A stretch of DNA of 64,000 nucleotides, from the NCBI RefSeq assembly GCF_016653315.1, contig NZ_NHSH01000065.1, positions 1 through 64,000 on the forward strand, written 5' to 3'. The DNA comes from Halochromatium roseum (GTDB lineage: Bacteria > Pseudomonadota > Gammaproteobacteria > Chromatiales > Chromatiaceae). The notes under the pieces are model-generated. The model saw nothing but the letters and a program-made list of their open reading frames with translations. It had not been told where the DNA came from and did not search any database. Shown here one piece after another: positions 36,747-44,387 of this stretch (positions are counted from its first letter, which is position 1; each line of letters starts with the position of its first letter). The translations under genes and the position numbers were made by a program.

Positions 36747-39700
36747 ATGGCTGAGCACCAGGACCAGGGCCAGACCCGGGATCAAGATCAGGATCAGGAT
36801 CAAGCCCCTAACCAGGCCCAGGCTCAGCGGACTGACCTCATCGAGCGCGCCTTACAGGCCGATGCCGATGCCGATGCCGCGCTGGAGCTGCTGCGCCTGC
36901 CCGCCGCACAGCTCGAGCCCCTGCTCGCCGAGCGCACCCCCACCGAGGCCCTGACGCTGAAGGGCTGGCTGTGCGTCCTGCGCGGTGATGACGCCGACGC
37001 GATCAGCCTGTTCGACCAGGCCCATCAGGCAGAGCGCAAAAGCACCCGCAAGCGCAACCTCTATCTACCTGGCCTACCCGGCGCGCTCTATCTGCTGGCG
37101 CTGCTGCAGCGTGGCGAGCCGGACGATCTCGCCAAGGTGCACCAGCAGGTGCAAACCTGCCTGCGCGCGAGCGTCACAGACAAGCTCGAAGCGGCCTTTC
37201 GCGTCATCGGCGAGCTGGCTCAGGTGCTGGCCGGTCAGAGCAAGCCCAGTGAGTGCTATGCCATCCAGCACGGCTTCGGCTATGGCGCCCATCGGCCGCT
37301 GGCTTTACTGTTTCGCGCCTTGGCGCTCCACTGGCTTAGCGAGCCAATTCATGCCGACATCCAGCGCGCGCTTGCAGGATACGCTGAGCAGTACGCTCAG
37401 CAGAGCGCCAAGCAGAGCGCCAAGCAGAGCCCTCAGCAGACCGCCAAACAACACACCGAGCAAGGCAGCAGTCAAAACACTGCGCCGGGTATCGCGCAGC
37501 TCGACGAGCAAAGTTCCCGCTGGCTCCTGAGCGAGATCATCGCGCTGCTCGATGTGATCGGCTATCGAGACCCATTGCCGCCGGCGCCCGCAACCCCGCC
37601 AAGTTTGGTCAACTTGACCAATCTCCTCAAACCCAAACCGCCCTGGACACTGGCGCTGGAAGCGCTGCAGCGACTCGCGCCCGATCACGCCCCCTCCAAG
37701 AACAACCAGCCTGAGCAGGATCTGCGCCTCGTTTGGCTGCTGGTGATCCAAGGCAGCTATGCCAACCTTGAGCCGCGCGAACAGAAGCGCACCAGGGGCG
37801 GCGGCTGGACGCGGGGTCGCGCCGTCGCCCTGTCTCGCCTGGCCAACGAGCCCGAGCTGATGCCCCATCTCAGCGCTCGCGACCGGGCCATCTGCGCCTG
37901 CATCGTGCGTGAGCGGCAGCAGACCCCTTTCGGCAGTGCGACGCAACAGAGCTACAGCCTGAACCCAGATTGCGCCTTGCTGGCCGCTGTCGGCCACCCG
38001 CTGGTGCTGGCCGATCCGAGCGACGAGACGCCGCTGGAGCTGATCCCGGCTCGCCCCACCCTGCGGGTCGTCAAGCAAGGCAAGGACCTGCTGGTTCGCA
38101 TCGAGCCCTTCCCGCAAGGCGGGCGCGGCGTGCAGCCGGTGCAAGAAAGTGCCCATCGCGTCCGGCTGGTGCAGTTCGACAGCAGCCACCAACAGATCGG
38201 TGAGATCCTTGGCGCGGACGGACTGGTCGTGCCCAAAGCCTCGAAAAAGGAGTTGCTGAAGACGCTGTCCTCGGTGGCCCCCTTACTAACAGTCCACTCG
38301 GATATCGGCGGCGGGGACAGCAGCGCCGCTGAAGAGGTGCCGGCCGATGTGCGCCCACATTTGCACCTGACCCCGACCGGTCAAGGCCTGGATCTTGGGC
38401 TGCAGCTGGAACTCTTCGTGCATCCCTTCGGCGATGCCGGCCCCCAGCTGCACCCCGGCGAGGGCAGCGCCACCCTGCTGACCGACCTCAATGGCCGCGC
38501 CGTCAGCTGCACCCGCGATCTGCGCGCCGAGCGCCAGGCCGTGCAACAACTCTTAACAGCCTGCCCGGCACTCGCAGACGGTGCCTCGACGAGCTGGCAA
38601 CTCGACGACCCAGAGGCGGCCCTGACCGCGCTGGAGCAACTGCAAGCCTTGGGCGATGCGGTGGTGTTGGACTGGCCCAAGGGCAAGCGCATCACGCTCA
38701 GCGTCGCGGCCCAAGTCGGCCAACTGCGCACCAGCGTCAATCAGAAACAAGACTGGCTCGAGCTCGGCGGCGGCCTGCATCTGGACGATGGCCGGGTGTT
38801 GGAGCTGCGCGAGCTGCTGGCCCAAGCCGCGGAGGCCAAGGGCCGCTTCGTGCGCCTCGGCGAGCGCGAGATCCTGAGCCTGAGCGACGCCCTGCGGCGC
38901 CGTCTCGACGGGCTGCGCGGCCTGACCGACCGCGGCCGCTTCCATCCGCTCGCGGCACCCGCCATCGCCGAGCTCATGGACGGCATGGAGATCGCCTCAT
39001 CACCGGCCTGGGAGCAGCTGCTCGCACGCCTTCACGAGGTCCGCGAGCTAGACCCGGCCATCCCCTCCACCCTGCAAGCCGAGCTGCGCGACTACCAGGC
39101 CGAAGGCTACCGCTGGCTGGCCCGGCTCGCGCACTGGGGCGCTGGTGCCTGTCTCGCCGACGACATGGGGCTCGGCAAGACCGTTCAGGCGCTGGCGCTG
39201 ATCCTGGCGCGCGCACCCGAGGGGCCAACGCTGGTGCTGGCGCCGACCTCGGTCTGTGGCAACTGGCTGGACGAGGCCACGCGTTTCGCGCCGACCCTGC
39301 GCCCGCTGCGCTTCGGCGCCGGTGATCGCGCCGCGATGCTGGCACAGGCCGGTCCCTTCGATCTGATCATTGCCAGCTACGGCCTGCTGCAGACCGAGGC
39401 CGAGCGCCTCGCCGAGGTGCAGTGGCAGACCATCGTCGCCGACGAGGCCCAGGCCTTCAAGAACGCCCTCACCAAGCGCTCCAAGGCCATCATGCAGCTG
39501 CAGGGCGCGTTTCGGATCATCACCACCGGCACCCCGATCGAGAACCACTTGGGCGAGCTGTGGAACCTATTCCGCTTCATCAACCCCGGTCTGCTCGGCT
39601 CGCTGGAATCCTTCAACGCCCGCTTCGCCAACCCCATCGAGCAGCATCAGGACCAGGGCGCCCGACAGCGCCTGCGCCAGCTGCTGCGCCCCTTCATCCT

Positions 39701-40469
39701 GCGTCGCCTGAAGAGCGAGGTCCTGAGCGAGCTGCCGCCGCGCACCGAGATCACGCTGAGCCTGGAGCTGAGCGACAGCGAGCAAGCGCTGTACGAAGCC
39801 GTGCGCCGCGAATCCATCGCCCGTCTCGAAGACGCCGAGGCCAACGCCAACCCTGGCCAACAGCGCATGCAGCTGCTCGCTGAGATCATGCGCCTGCGCC
39901 GCGCCTGCTGCCATCCGCGCCTCGCGCTGCCCGACAGCACCTTACCGAGCAGCAAGCTCGACGCCTTCGCCGACATCGTCGACGAGCTGATCGAGAACCG
40001 CCACAAGGCACTGGTGTTCAGCCAGTTCGTCGATCATCTCACGCTGATCCGCGAGCATCTCGACCGTCGCGGCATCCGCTACCAATACCTCGACGGTAGC
40101 ACCCCGGAGCCGCAGCGCCGCGCCGCGGTGACCGCCTTCCAATCCGGCGATGGCGAGCTGTTCCTGATCAGCCTGCGCGCTGGTGGTGCCGGACTCAATC
40201 TCACCGCTGCCGACTACGTCATCCACATGGACCCCTGGTGGAACCCGGCCGTCGAGGACCAGGCCTCCGATCGCGCCCATCGCATCGGCCAGCAGCGCCC
40301 GGTGACCATCTACCGACTGGTCGCCAAGGGCACCATCGAGGAGCGCATCCTGCAGTTGCACGCCAACAAGCGCAGCCTAGCCGACGCGCTGCTGGAAGGG
40401 ACCGATGACAGCAGCCGCCTGAGCTATGCCGAGATGTTGGCGTTGGTGCAGGACAGCGGTGGCGAGTGA
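36747..40469 (+). CDS. SNF2-family DNA helicase/translocase
   Basis: The C-terminal 450 residues form a complete SNF2 engine: motif I ADDMGLGKT (about 804), motif II VADEAQAFKN (DEAQ rather than DEAH), motif III-type TTGTPIEN, and in the second lobe VFSQFVDHL, LRAGGAGLNL and DRAHRIGQ (about 1174). The 780-residue N-terminal part contains Asp/Gln-rich repeats at both its start (HQDQGQTRDQDQDQDQ) and about residue 215 (SAKQSAKQSPQQTAKQ), then unknown sequence. SNF2 proteins translocate on duplex DNA and displace proteins. The ATG at 36747 is used, but a TTG at 36738 overlaps the upstream stop. Confidence 0.93.
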   Translation: MAEHQDQGQTRDQDQDQDQAPNQAQAQRTDLIERALQADADADAALELLRLPAAQLEPLLAERTPTEALTLKGWLCVLRGDDADAISLFDQAHQAERKSTRKRNLYLPGLPGALYLLALLQRGEPDDLAKVHQQVQTCLRASVTDKLEAAFRVIGELAQVLAGQSKPSECYAIQHGFGYGAHRPLALLFRALALHWLSEPIHADIQRALAGYAEQYAQQSAKQSAKQSPQQTAKQHTEQGSSQNTAPGIAQLDEQSSRWLLSEIIALLDVIGYRDPLPPAPATPPSLVNLTNLLKPKPPWTLALEALQRLAPDHAPSKNNQPEQDLRLVWLLVIQGSYANLEPREQKRTRGGGWTRGRAVALSRLANEPELMPHLSARDRAICACIVRERQQTPFGSATQQSYSLNPDCALLAAVGHPLVLADPSDETPLELIPARPTLRVVKQGKDLLVRIEPFPQGGRGVQPVQESAHRVRLVQFDSSHQQIGEILGADGLVVPKASKKELLKTLSSVAPLLTVHSDIGGGDSSAAEEVPADVRPHLHLTPTGQGLDLGLQLELFVHPFGDAGPQLHPGEGSATLLTDLNGRAVSCTRDLRAERQAVQQLLTACPALADGASTSWQLDDPEAALTALEQLQALGDAVVLDWPKGKRITLSVAAQVGQLRTSVNQKQDWLELGGGLHLDDGRVLELRELLAQAAEAKGRFVRLGEREILSLSDALRRRLDGLRGLTDRGRFHPLAAPAIAELMDGMEIASSPAWEQLLARLHEVRELDPAIPSTLQAELRDYQAEGYRWLARLAHWGAGACLADDMGLGKTVQALALILARAPEGPTLVLAPTSVCGNWLDEATRFAPTLRPLRFGAGDRAAMLAQAGPFDLIIASYGLLQTEAERLAEVQWQTIVADEAQAFKNALTKRSKAIMQLQGAFRIITTGTPIENHLGELWNLFRFINPGLLGSLESFNARFANPIEQHQDQGARQRLRQLLRPFILRRLKSEVLSELPPRTEITLSLELSDSEQALYEAVRRESIARLEDAEANANPGQQRMQLLAEIMRLRRACCHPRLALPDSTLPSSKLDAFADIVDELIENRHKALVFSQFVDHLTLIREHLDRRGIRYQYLDGSTPEPQRRAAVTAFQSGDGELFLISLRAGGAGLNLTAADYVIHMDPWWNPAVEDQASDRAHRIGQQRPVTIYRLVAKGTIEERILQLHANKRSLADALLEGTDDSSRLSYAEMLALVQDSGGE

Positions 40470-40531
40470 GCATGGCAATCTGCTGTAGCGAACGCCTACC
40501 TTCTTCGATGCACTGGGCCGGGAGCAGACAC

Positions 40532-40582
40532 GAGTGACCCTGGAGCCTGGCTCTCCCTTGTCCTGCTCTGCACGCTCGGTGC
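40532..40582 (+). pseudogene. Decayed fragment matching the first 50 bases of the LysE gene
   Basis: The stretch aligns with the LysE-family gene start at 33764-33814, with matching runs such as GAGCCTGGCTCTCCC and CCTGCTCTGC, several substitutions and one deletion that shifts the frame. It is directly followed by a copy of the rhodanese 3' end, so two unrelated gene ends were joined here by deletion. Confidence 0.7.
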
Positions 40583-40595
40583 GCAGCTCCTATCG

Positions 40596-40704
40596 CCCGA
40601 TCAGCGCCGAGATCGAACTCTGCGACGCCTGCTAAGCTAGGGCGCAGACCCACTCTCACCCGAGGCTCGCCATGGCCGCCACCGCAGCGCGCATTGCCGA
40701 CACA
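40596..40704 (+). repeat. Copy A of a ~109-base duplication (rhodanese 3' end + Uma2 leader)
   Basis: This stretch matches 42371-42479 with few differences. It consists of the last 15 codons and stop of a rhodanese gene (CGACGCCTGCTAAGCTAGG), the intergenic leader and the first 30 bases of the Uma2 gene. Here no rhodanese gene precedes it, so it marks a lost copy. Confidence 0.85.
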
Positions 40705-41394
40705 GCAGCATCAGCACCCATGCCGGCTCCCGCCCATCGAGCCGCGCAGCCCGACGACCAAATCGTCCTGCTCGATCATGCCGACTGGAGCGACTACGAG
40801 CGGCTGCTCGAGATCCGCGGTGAATCTGCGGTCCCGAGGCTGACCTTTATCGACGGAGTGCTGGAGCTGATGACGCCATCCAGGTATCACGAGTTTGACA
40901 AGACAACGCTTGGCCGGCTGATCGAGGCCTGGGCGCTAGAGATGGATCTTGCCATAGCCGGGTTTGGCTCCTGGACCATCAAGTCGACGCTCGCCAAACG
41001 CGGCGCCGAGCCCGACGAGTGCTATCTGCTCGAGCCCATCGAGACGGAGTCCAGTCGACCGGATATCGCCATCGAGGTCGTGCGCACCAGCGGCGGGCTG
41101 AACAAGCTCGAGGTCTATCGCGCGCTGGAGGTGCCGGAGGTCTGGTTCTGGCAACAAGAGCGACTTCAATTCTATGGCCTCGAAGGCGAGCAGTATCAAC
41201 GGCTCCAACGCAGCGGCAAGCTGCCGCAGCTCGATCCAGCGCTGATCGAGTCCTGCATGGGCGCACCGACCCAGACCGAAGCCATCCGGAAGCTCAGTGG
41301 AATCAACTCGGGCAGGCCGAGCAAAAGATCGCCTCTCGTCTCTATTTTTAAGATTGAAGCACGAGACAAAGGACCGCACTTCGTCGCCAGTTAA
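40672..41394 (+). CDS. Uma2-family (DUF820) PD-(D/E)XK endonuclease-like protein
   Basis: The fold markers of the Uma2 family are visible: PRLTFIDGVLELMTPSRYHE, then RPDIAIEVVRTSGGLNKLEVYRA and VPEVWFWQQERLQFY, which contain the D, ExK-type residues. Such proteins are abundant in cyanobacteria and purple bacteria and their biological role is unsettled. The C-terminus after EAIRKL is unlike the family and reads SGINSGRPSKRS, while a decayed sister copy at 42447-42582 continues with LRRMRQTD, so the 3' end of this gene was probably replaced by a rearrangement. Confidence 0.85.
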   Translation: MAATAARIADTAASAPMPAPAHRAAQPDDQIVLLDHADWSDYERLLEIRGESAVPRLTFIDGVLELMTPSRYHEFDKTTLGRLIEAWALEMDLAIAGFGSWTIKSTLAKRGAEPDECYLLEPIETESSRPDIAIEVVRTSGGLNKLEVYRALEVPEVWFWQQERLQFYGLEGEQYQRLQRSGKLPQLDPALIESCMGAPTQTEAIRKLSGINSGRPSKRSPLVSIFKIEARDKGPHFVAS

Positions 41395-41447
41395 GCGGCC
41401 TATAAGCGCTGTTCACATCACCCTGACTCTGGCAGCATCACGACCCC

Positions 41448-42410
41448 ATGAACCGACACATCCGCCCCCTGCTCCTCGCCCTCCTCGCCTTCCTGAGTGC
41501 GCCGACGTTCGCCAGCGCACCGCCCTTGGTCGACGCCCAGTGGCTCAAGGCCAACCAGGACCAATCGGACCTGGTCGTGCTGGACATCCAATCAGCGAAG
41601 GATTATCAACGCTTCCACATCCCAGGCGCAGCGAATGCGCCCTATGATCGTTGGCGCACGCAGCCGCCGAAGCCAGACAGCAAGGCGGCTGCTCGATCCA
41701 ACGCGAATGCCAACGCCAGTGAGCTGACATCGATGTTGCCACCGATCGCGCAGCTCGAAGCCATGCTCAGCGAGCTTGGCGTGAGCAAAGACGACCATGT
41801 CGTCATCGTCGCAACCGGGCGCGGAGCCAGTGACCTAGCCGCCGCTGCCCGTGTGTTCTGGACACTCAAGGTCTTAGGACATGAGCAAGCGAGCGTGCTC
41901 GACGGCGGCCTAGTCGGTTATGCCGATACGGGTGCAGCGCTCGCGCGTGGAAGTGAGCAGCGCCCTGCAACCGAGTATCGAGCAACGCTCCAACCCGAGC
42001 TGGCTCCCAACGCCGAAGCCGTCCGCGACGCGCTCGCCGCGAAGACGCCGCTGGTCGATGCCCGCAGCGAAGGCGAGTTCGTTGGCATCTACACCGGCGA
42101 CGCTGCCGAGCGCCCTGGCACCATCCCAGGATCGCGCCACTTGCCGCACGATTGGATCAGCGACAGCGGCTCCGGCAAGCTGCGCAGCCCGGGCGCACTC
42201 AAGGCGCTGTTCGAGGCCCGGGGCGTCGCGACCGATGGCGAGCAGATCCATTTCTGCCACAGCGGCAACCGCGCCGCCCTGACCTGGTTTGCGGCCTACG
42301 CGGTGCTCGGCAACGAAGATGCCGTCCTCTACGACGGCTCGATGATGGAATGGGCACGCGATGACAGCCTCCCGATCAGCGCCGAGATCGAGCTTTGCGA
42401 CGCCTGCTAA
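41448..42410 (+). CDS. Exported two-domain rhodanese (thiosulfate sulfurtransferase)
   Basis: A signal peptide (HIRPLLLALLAFLSAPTFAS) is followed by two rhodanese domains. The first (about 30-165) has DIQSAKDYQRFHIPGA but no catalytic Cys. The second (about 185-310) has the active-site loop FCHSGNRAA with the sulfur-carrying cysteine. It would transfer sulfane sulfur from thiosulfate or polysulfide in the periplasm. The gene converges on a sulfur-globule-like gene. It belongs to a duplicated rhodanese-Uma2 unit, of which this is the surviving rhodanese. Confidence 0.92.
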   Translation: MNRHIRPLLLALLAFLSAPTFASAPPLVDAQWLKANQDQSDLVVLDIQSAKDYQRFHIPGAANAPYDRWRTQPPKPDSKAAARSNANANASELTSMLPPIAQLEAMLSELGVSKDDHVVIVATGRGASDLAAAARVFWTLKVLGHEQASVLDGGLVGYADTGAALARGSEQRPATEYRATLQPELAPNAEAVRDALAAKTPLVDARSEGEFVGIYTGDAAERPGTIPGSRHLPHDWISDSGSGKLRSPGALKALFEARGVATDGEQIHFCHSGNRAALTWFAAYAVLGNEDAVLYDGSMMEWARDDSLPISAEIELCDAC

Positions 42411-42479
42411 GCTAGGACACAGACCCACTCTTACCCGAGGCTCGCCCTGTCCGCTACCGCAGGGCGCATTGCCGGCACA
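42371..42479 (+). repeat. Copy B of the ~109-base duplication
   Basis: It matches 40596-40704: rhodanese 3' end, stop, spacer and Uma2 start. In this copy the Uma2 start codon ATG has become CTG (42447). Confidence 0.85.
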
Positions 42480-42582
42480 TCAGTATCAGCGGCTCGAACG
42501 CAGCCGCAAGCTGCCGCTGCTCGATCCAGCGCTGATCGAGTCCTGCATGGAGGCACCGACGCAGACCGAGGCCATCCAGTAA
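42447..42582 (+). pseudogene. Internally deleted Uma2 gene
   Basis: The first 33 bases match the start of the Uma2 gene (start codon mutated to CTG). At 42480 the sequence jumps to the equivalent of base 41188 of the intact copy, which removes about 480 bases. The 3' part encodes QYQRLERSRKLPLLDPALI and continues through ESCMEAPTQTEAIQ before a TAA, after which a family-like tail LRRMRQTD follows in frame. The deletion, start loss and stop show it is dead. Confidence 0.85.
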
Positions 42583-42677
42583 CTGCGTCGGATGCGACAG
42601 ACTGACTAGCGAGGGCGTTTACACAAGGCCCAGCCGATCCAACCGGCCCTTGCGACAGCAAAGCGCCCCAGCGCGGT

Positions 42678-43013
42678 TCATTTCGATGAGCCGCTTCCGG
42701 TTGAGGTGGCGGGATCCGAATAGGGATAGCCTGGATACGCGTAACCGGGATAGCCATAGCCATAAGGCGCAACGCCGTAGGCATAAGGATAGCCGCGGTA
42801 GTAACCGGGATAGCCACCCCAGTAACCGGGATAGCCATAGCCGTAACCCGGCCCATGCCAAGGACCACCCCAGCCGTTACCCCAGCCTGGACCCCAACCA
42901 TCACCCCAGTTCCAGGGGTTGAACGGCCCCCAGAAGGCGTTCGCGGAGCCGGCCGCGAACAGGGTTGCGCCAGCCAGACTGGCGGCGAGCAATAGACGCT
43001 TCTTGATGAGCAT
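42678..43013 (-). CDS. Sulfur globule protein-like exported Gly/Tyr-rich protein
   Basis: The 111-residue protein has a signal peptide (MLIKKRLLLAASLAGATLFA) cut near SANA. The mature part starts with FWGPFNPWNWGDGWG and is made of Gly, Tyr, Pro and Trp in short repeats (GYGYPGYWGGYPGYY). This composition is that of the sulfur globule envelope proteins (CV1/CV2/CV3, Sgp) of Chromatiaceae, which line stored sulfur in the periplasm. A strong GGAGG six bases before the ATG at 43013 fixes the start. A perfect FNR-type box lies about 105 bases upstream. Other Gly/Tyr-rich envelope proteins are the alternative. Confidence 0.75.
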   Translation of the reverse strand: MLIKKRLLLAASLAGATLFAAGSANAFWGPFNPWNWGDGWGPGWGNGWGGPWHGPGYGYGYPGYWGGYPGYYRGYPYAYGVAPYGYGYPGYAYPGYPYSDPATSTGSGSSK

Positions 43014-43118
43014 TTCTAACCTCCGTTCATTGAGATTATCAATCGCGCACACCGCCCCTTGGTACTGGTGCCTCGGCACGGTGCCGAGCTAGCTTAGGCA
43101 GACAACCGCCGCGCCGGG

Positions 43119-43132
43119 TTGATTGAGATCAA
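43119..43132. promoter_or_regulatory. Perfect FNR/Anr box upstream of the sulfur-globule-like gene
   Basis: TTGATTGAGATCAA matches the TTGAT-N4-ATCAA consensus at all ten fixed positions. A TAAGCT -10-like element at 43091-43096 puts a start site about 41 bases from the box centre, the class II activator geometry. This implies induction under anaerobic conditions. Confidence 0.7.
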
Positions 43133-43382
43133 TATTCGACAATGCTCATGAACGATGTCACACGACCGTCAAGCCGCAACCTGCAATCATTGACCATCCT
43201 TAGCCGCATTGGGGTTGTGCTGCCGTCGCGCGAACGGGAACGGCTGAACGCAAACGGCTCAATAGTCAGGCCTGCCATGCCCTGGCTTCAGGGCGCTCGC
43301 GGGCGCCAGTAGGAGCACACTGCTCAACATCAACAGCGGCATCGATCGCCCCAGCAGCGGCTAGGCGTGCCCAGTTGACCCC

Positions 43383-43514
43383 GCGGTCGAACTGGACGTC
43401 GGCAACAGCCGCGAGGTGCAAGTCACCAAGGGCCTCGAGGCCGGCGATCTAGTGCTGATCTCGCGATCGAAGAATCTCAGCGGTGGCGATAAGGTCACCG
43501 ATGTGACCACAAAG
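43383..43514 (+). pseudogene. C-terminal scrap of an efflux adaptor (membrane fusion protein)
   Basis: In one frame the sequence reads VELDVGNSREVQVTKGLEAG, then DLVLISRSKNLSGGDKV, the usual final beta-barrel ending of RND/ABC-exporter adaptors. No start, signal peptide or upstream adaptor sequence is present; the frame is closed by a TAG at 43362. It is a leftover of a lost transporter gene. The remainder of 43014-43523 has no other gene. Confidence 0.6.
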
Positions 43515-43523
43515 CATTACCCC

Positions 43524-43949
43524 TCAACCGCCGATGATGTTGAGTTCGACACGCTTGTTTCTGACCACCTTTTGCAGCGCCAAGCGGTTGCGGGCATTGA
43601 CCAGGATGGGACCGGCGATGTTGCCATAGATGCTCGGCTTCACCGCGTCCGCCGCATCGCGCTTGGCCAGCATCAACAACACCACGACCTCGTCGGATTC
43701 GGTGACCTCCAATAAGGTCTGCTCCTCTTCGGTCAGCTCGAGGACATAGTTGAGACCGTAGACGCGCGGGTCCACCACGGTAAAGCTGATCGCCGGCTCG
43801 GCGACCGCCTCCAGCCAATACAGCGGACTCTCTGGCTGCTGACTGCGTAACAGCCGGTATTCTCTATAGTCTTCAAAACCACCGATGCCGTTTGGGAAAA
43901 CGATGGCTTGGTCGGTTGACGCGGACATGCTGTTCACAGACTCACTCAT
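43524..43949 (-). CDS. fliW: Flagellar assembly factor FliW
   Basis: The 141-residue protein shows FliW features: FPNGIGGFEDYREYRLL near the start, SPLYWLEAVAEPAISFTVVDP, and a C-terminal NIAGPILVNARNRLALQKVV segment. FliW binds flagellin and the regulator CsrA and links flagellin supply to translation control. The usual neighbours csrA and fliC are absent, so it is an orphan copy in this window. The start at 43949 gives a short disordered N-terminus; 43928 (MSASTDQ) is also possible. Confidence 0.9.
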   Translation of the reverse strand: MSESVNSMSASTDQAIVFPNGIGGFEDYREYRLLRSQQPESPLYWLEAVAEPAISFTVVDPRVYGLNYVLELTEEEQTLLEVTESDEVVVLLMLAKRDAADAVKPSIYGNIAGPILVNARNRLALQKVVRNKRVELNIIGG

Positions 43950-44219
43950 GGCTTGCTCCCTTAAGACCCCAGTCCATTGACGGCGGGTAGATTAAACGAT
44001 GGCCGACGACAGTGATGCGACCATTTCGAAACTCATTCTAGACCATGCGCGCGCCCTGGTCTGTGCAACAAGGGCATTGAGGCCAGCTTCAACAGATCTC
44101 GGTTGTCAACCCGAGAGTCACTCTAGCGCAATAGTCGCTAGCGTTCGGGATCGCACCAGCTCGCCCCGGTTCATCGCACGGCGCCAAGGGTTGGACGGTC
44201 ACCATGGAGATGTCGCCCG

Positions 44220-44387
44220 TCACAACGACTGGCGTTGAATAAACGCCGCGATCTCCTTGCGCGCCTCGATCATCTCCCGATCAAAGGCCGCGTATAGGCT
44301 TGGCTCATCCCCTTGGTATAGGGTCGTGGCAAGCGCCTGCAGGCGTTGTAGACCAAGATGACCAGTCAAACCCTTGAGCACATGCAG
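44220..44387 (-). pseudogene. Orphaned HPt end of the hybrid sensor kinase
   Basis: Directly after the TAG at 44388-44390 the same frame continues for 55 sense codons: LHVLKGLTGHLGLQRLQAL and on to AAFIQRQSL, ending in TGA at 44220-44222. This is the second part of an HPt domain and begins with the phosphorylatable histidine (HVLKG). It has no start or ribosome site of its own. Confidence 0.85.
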
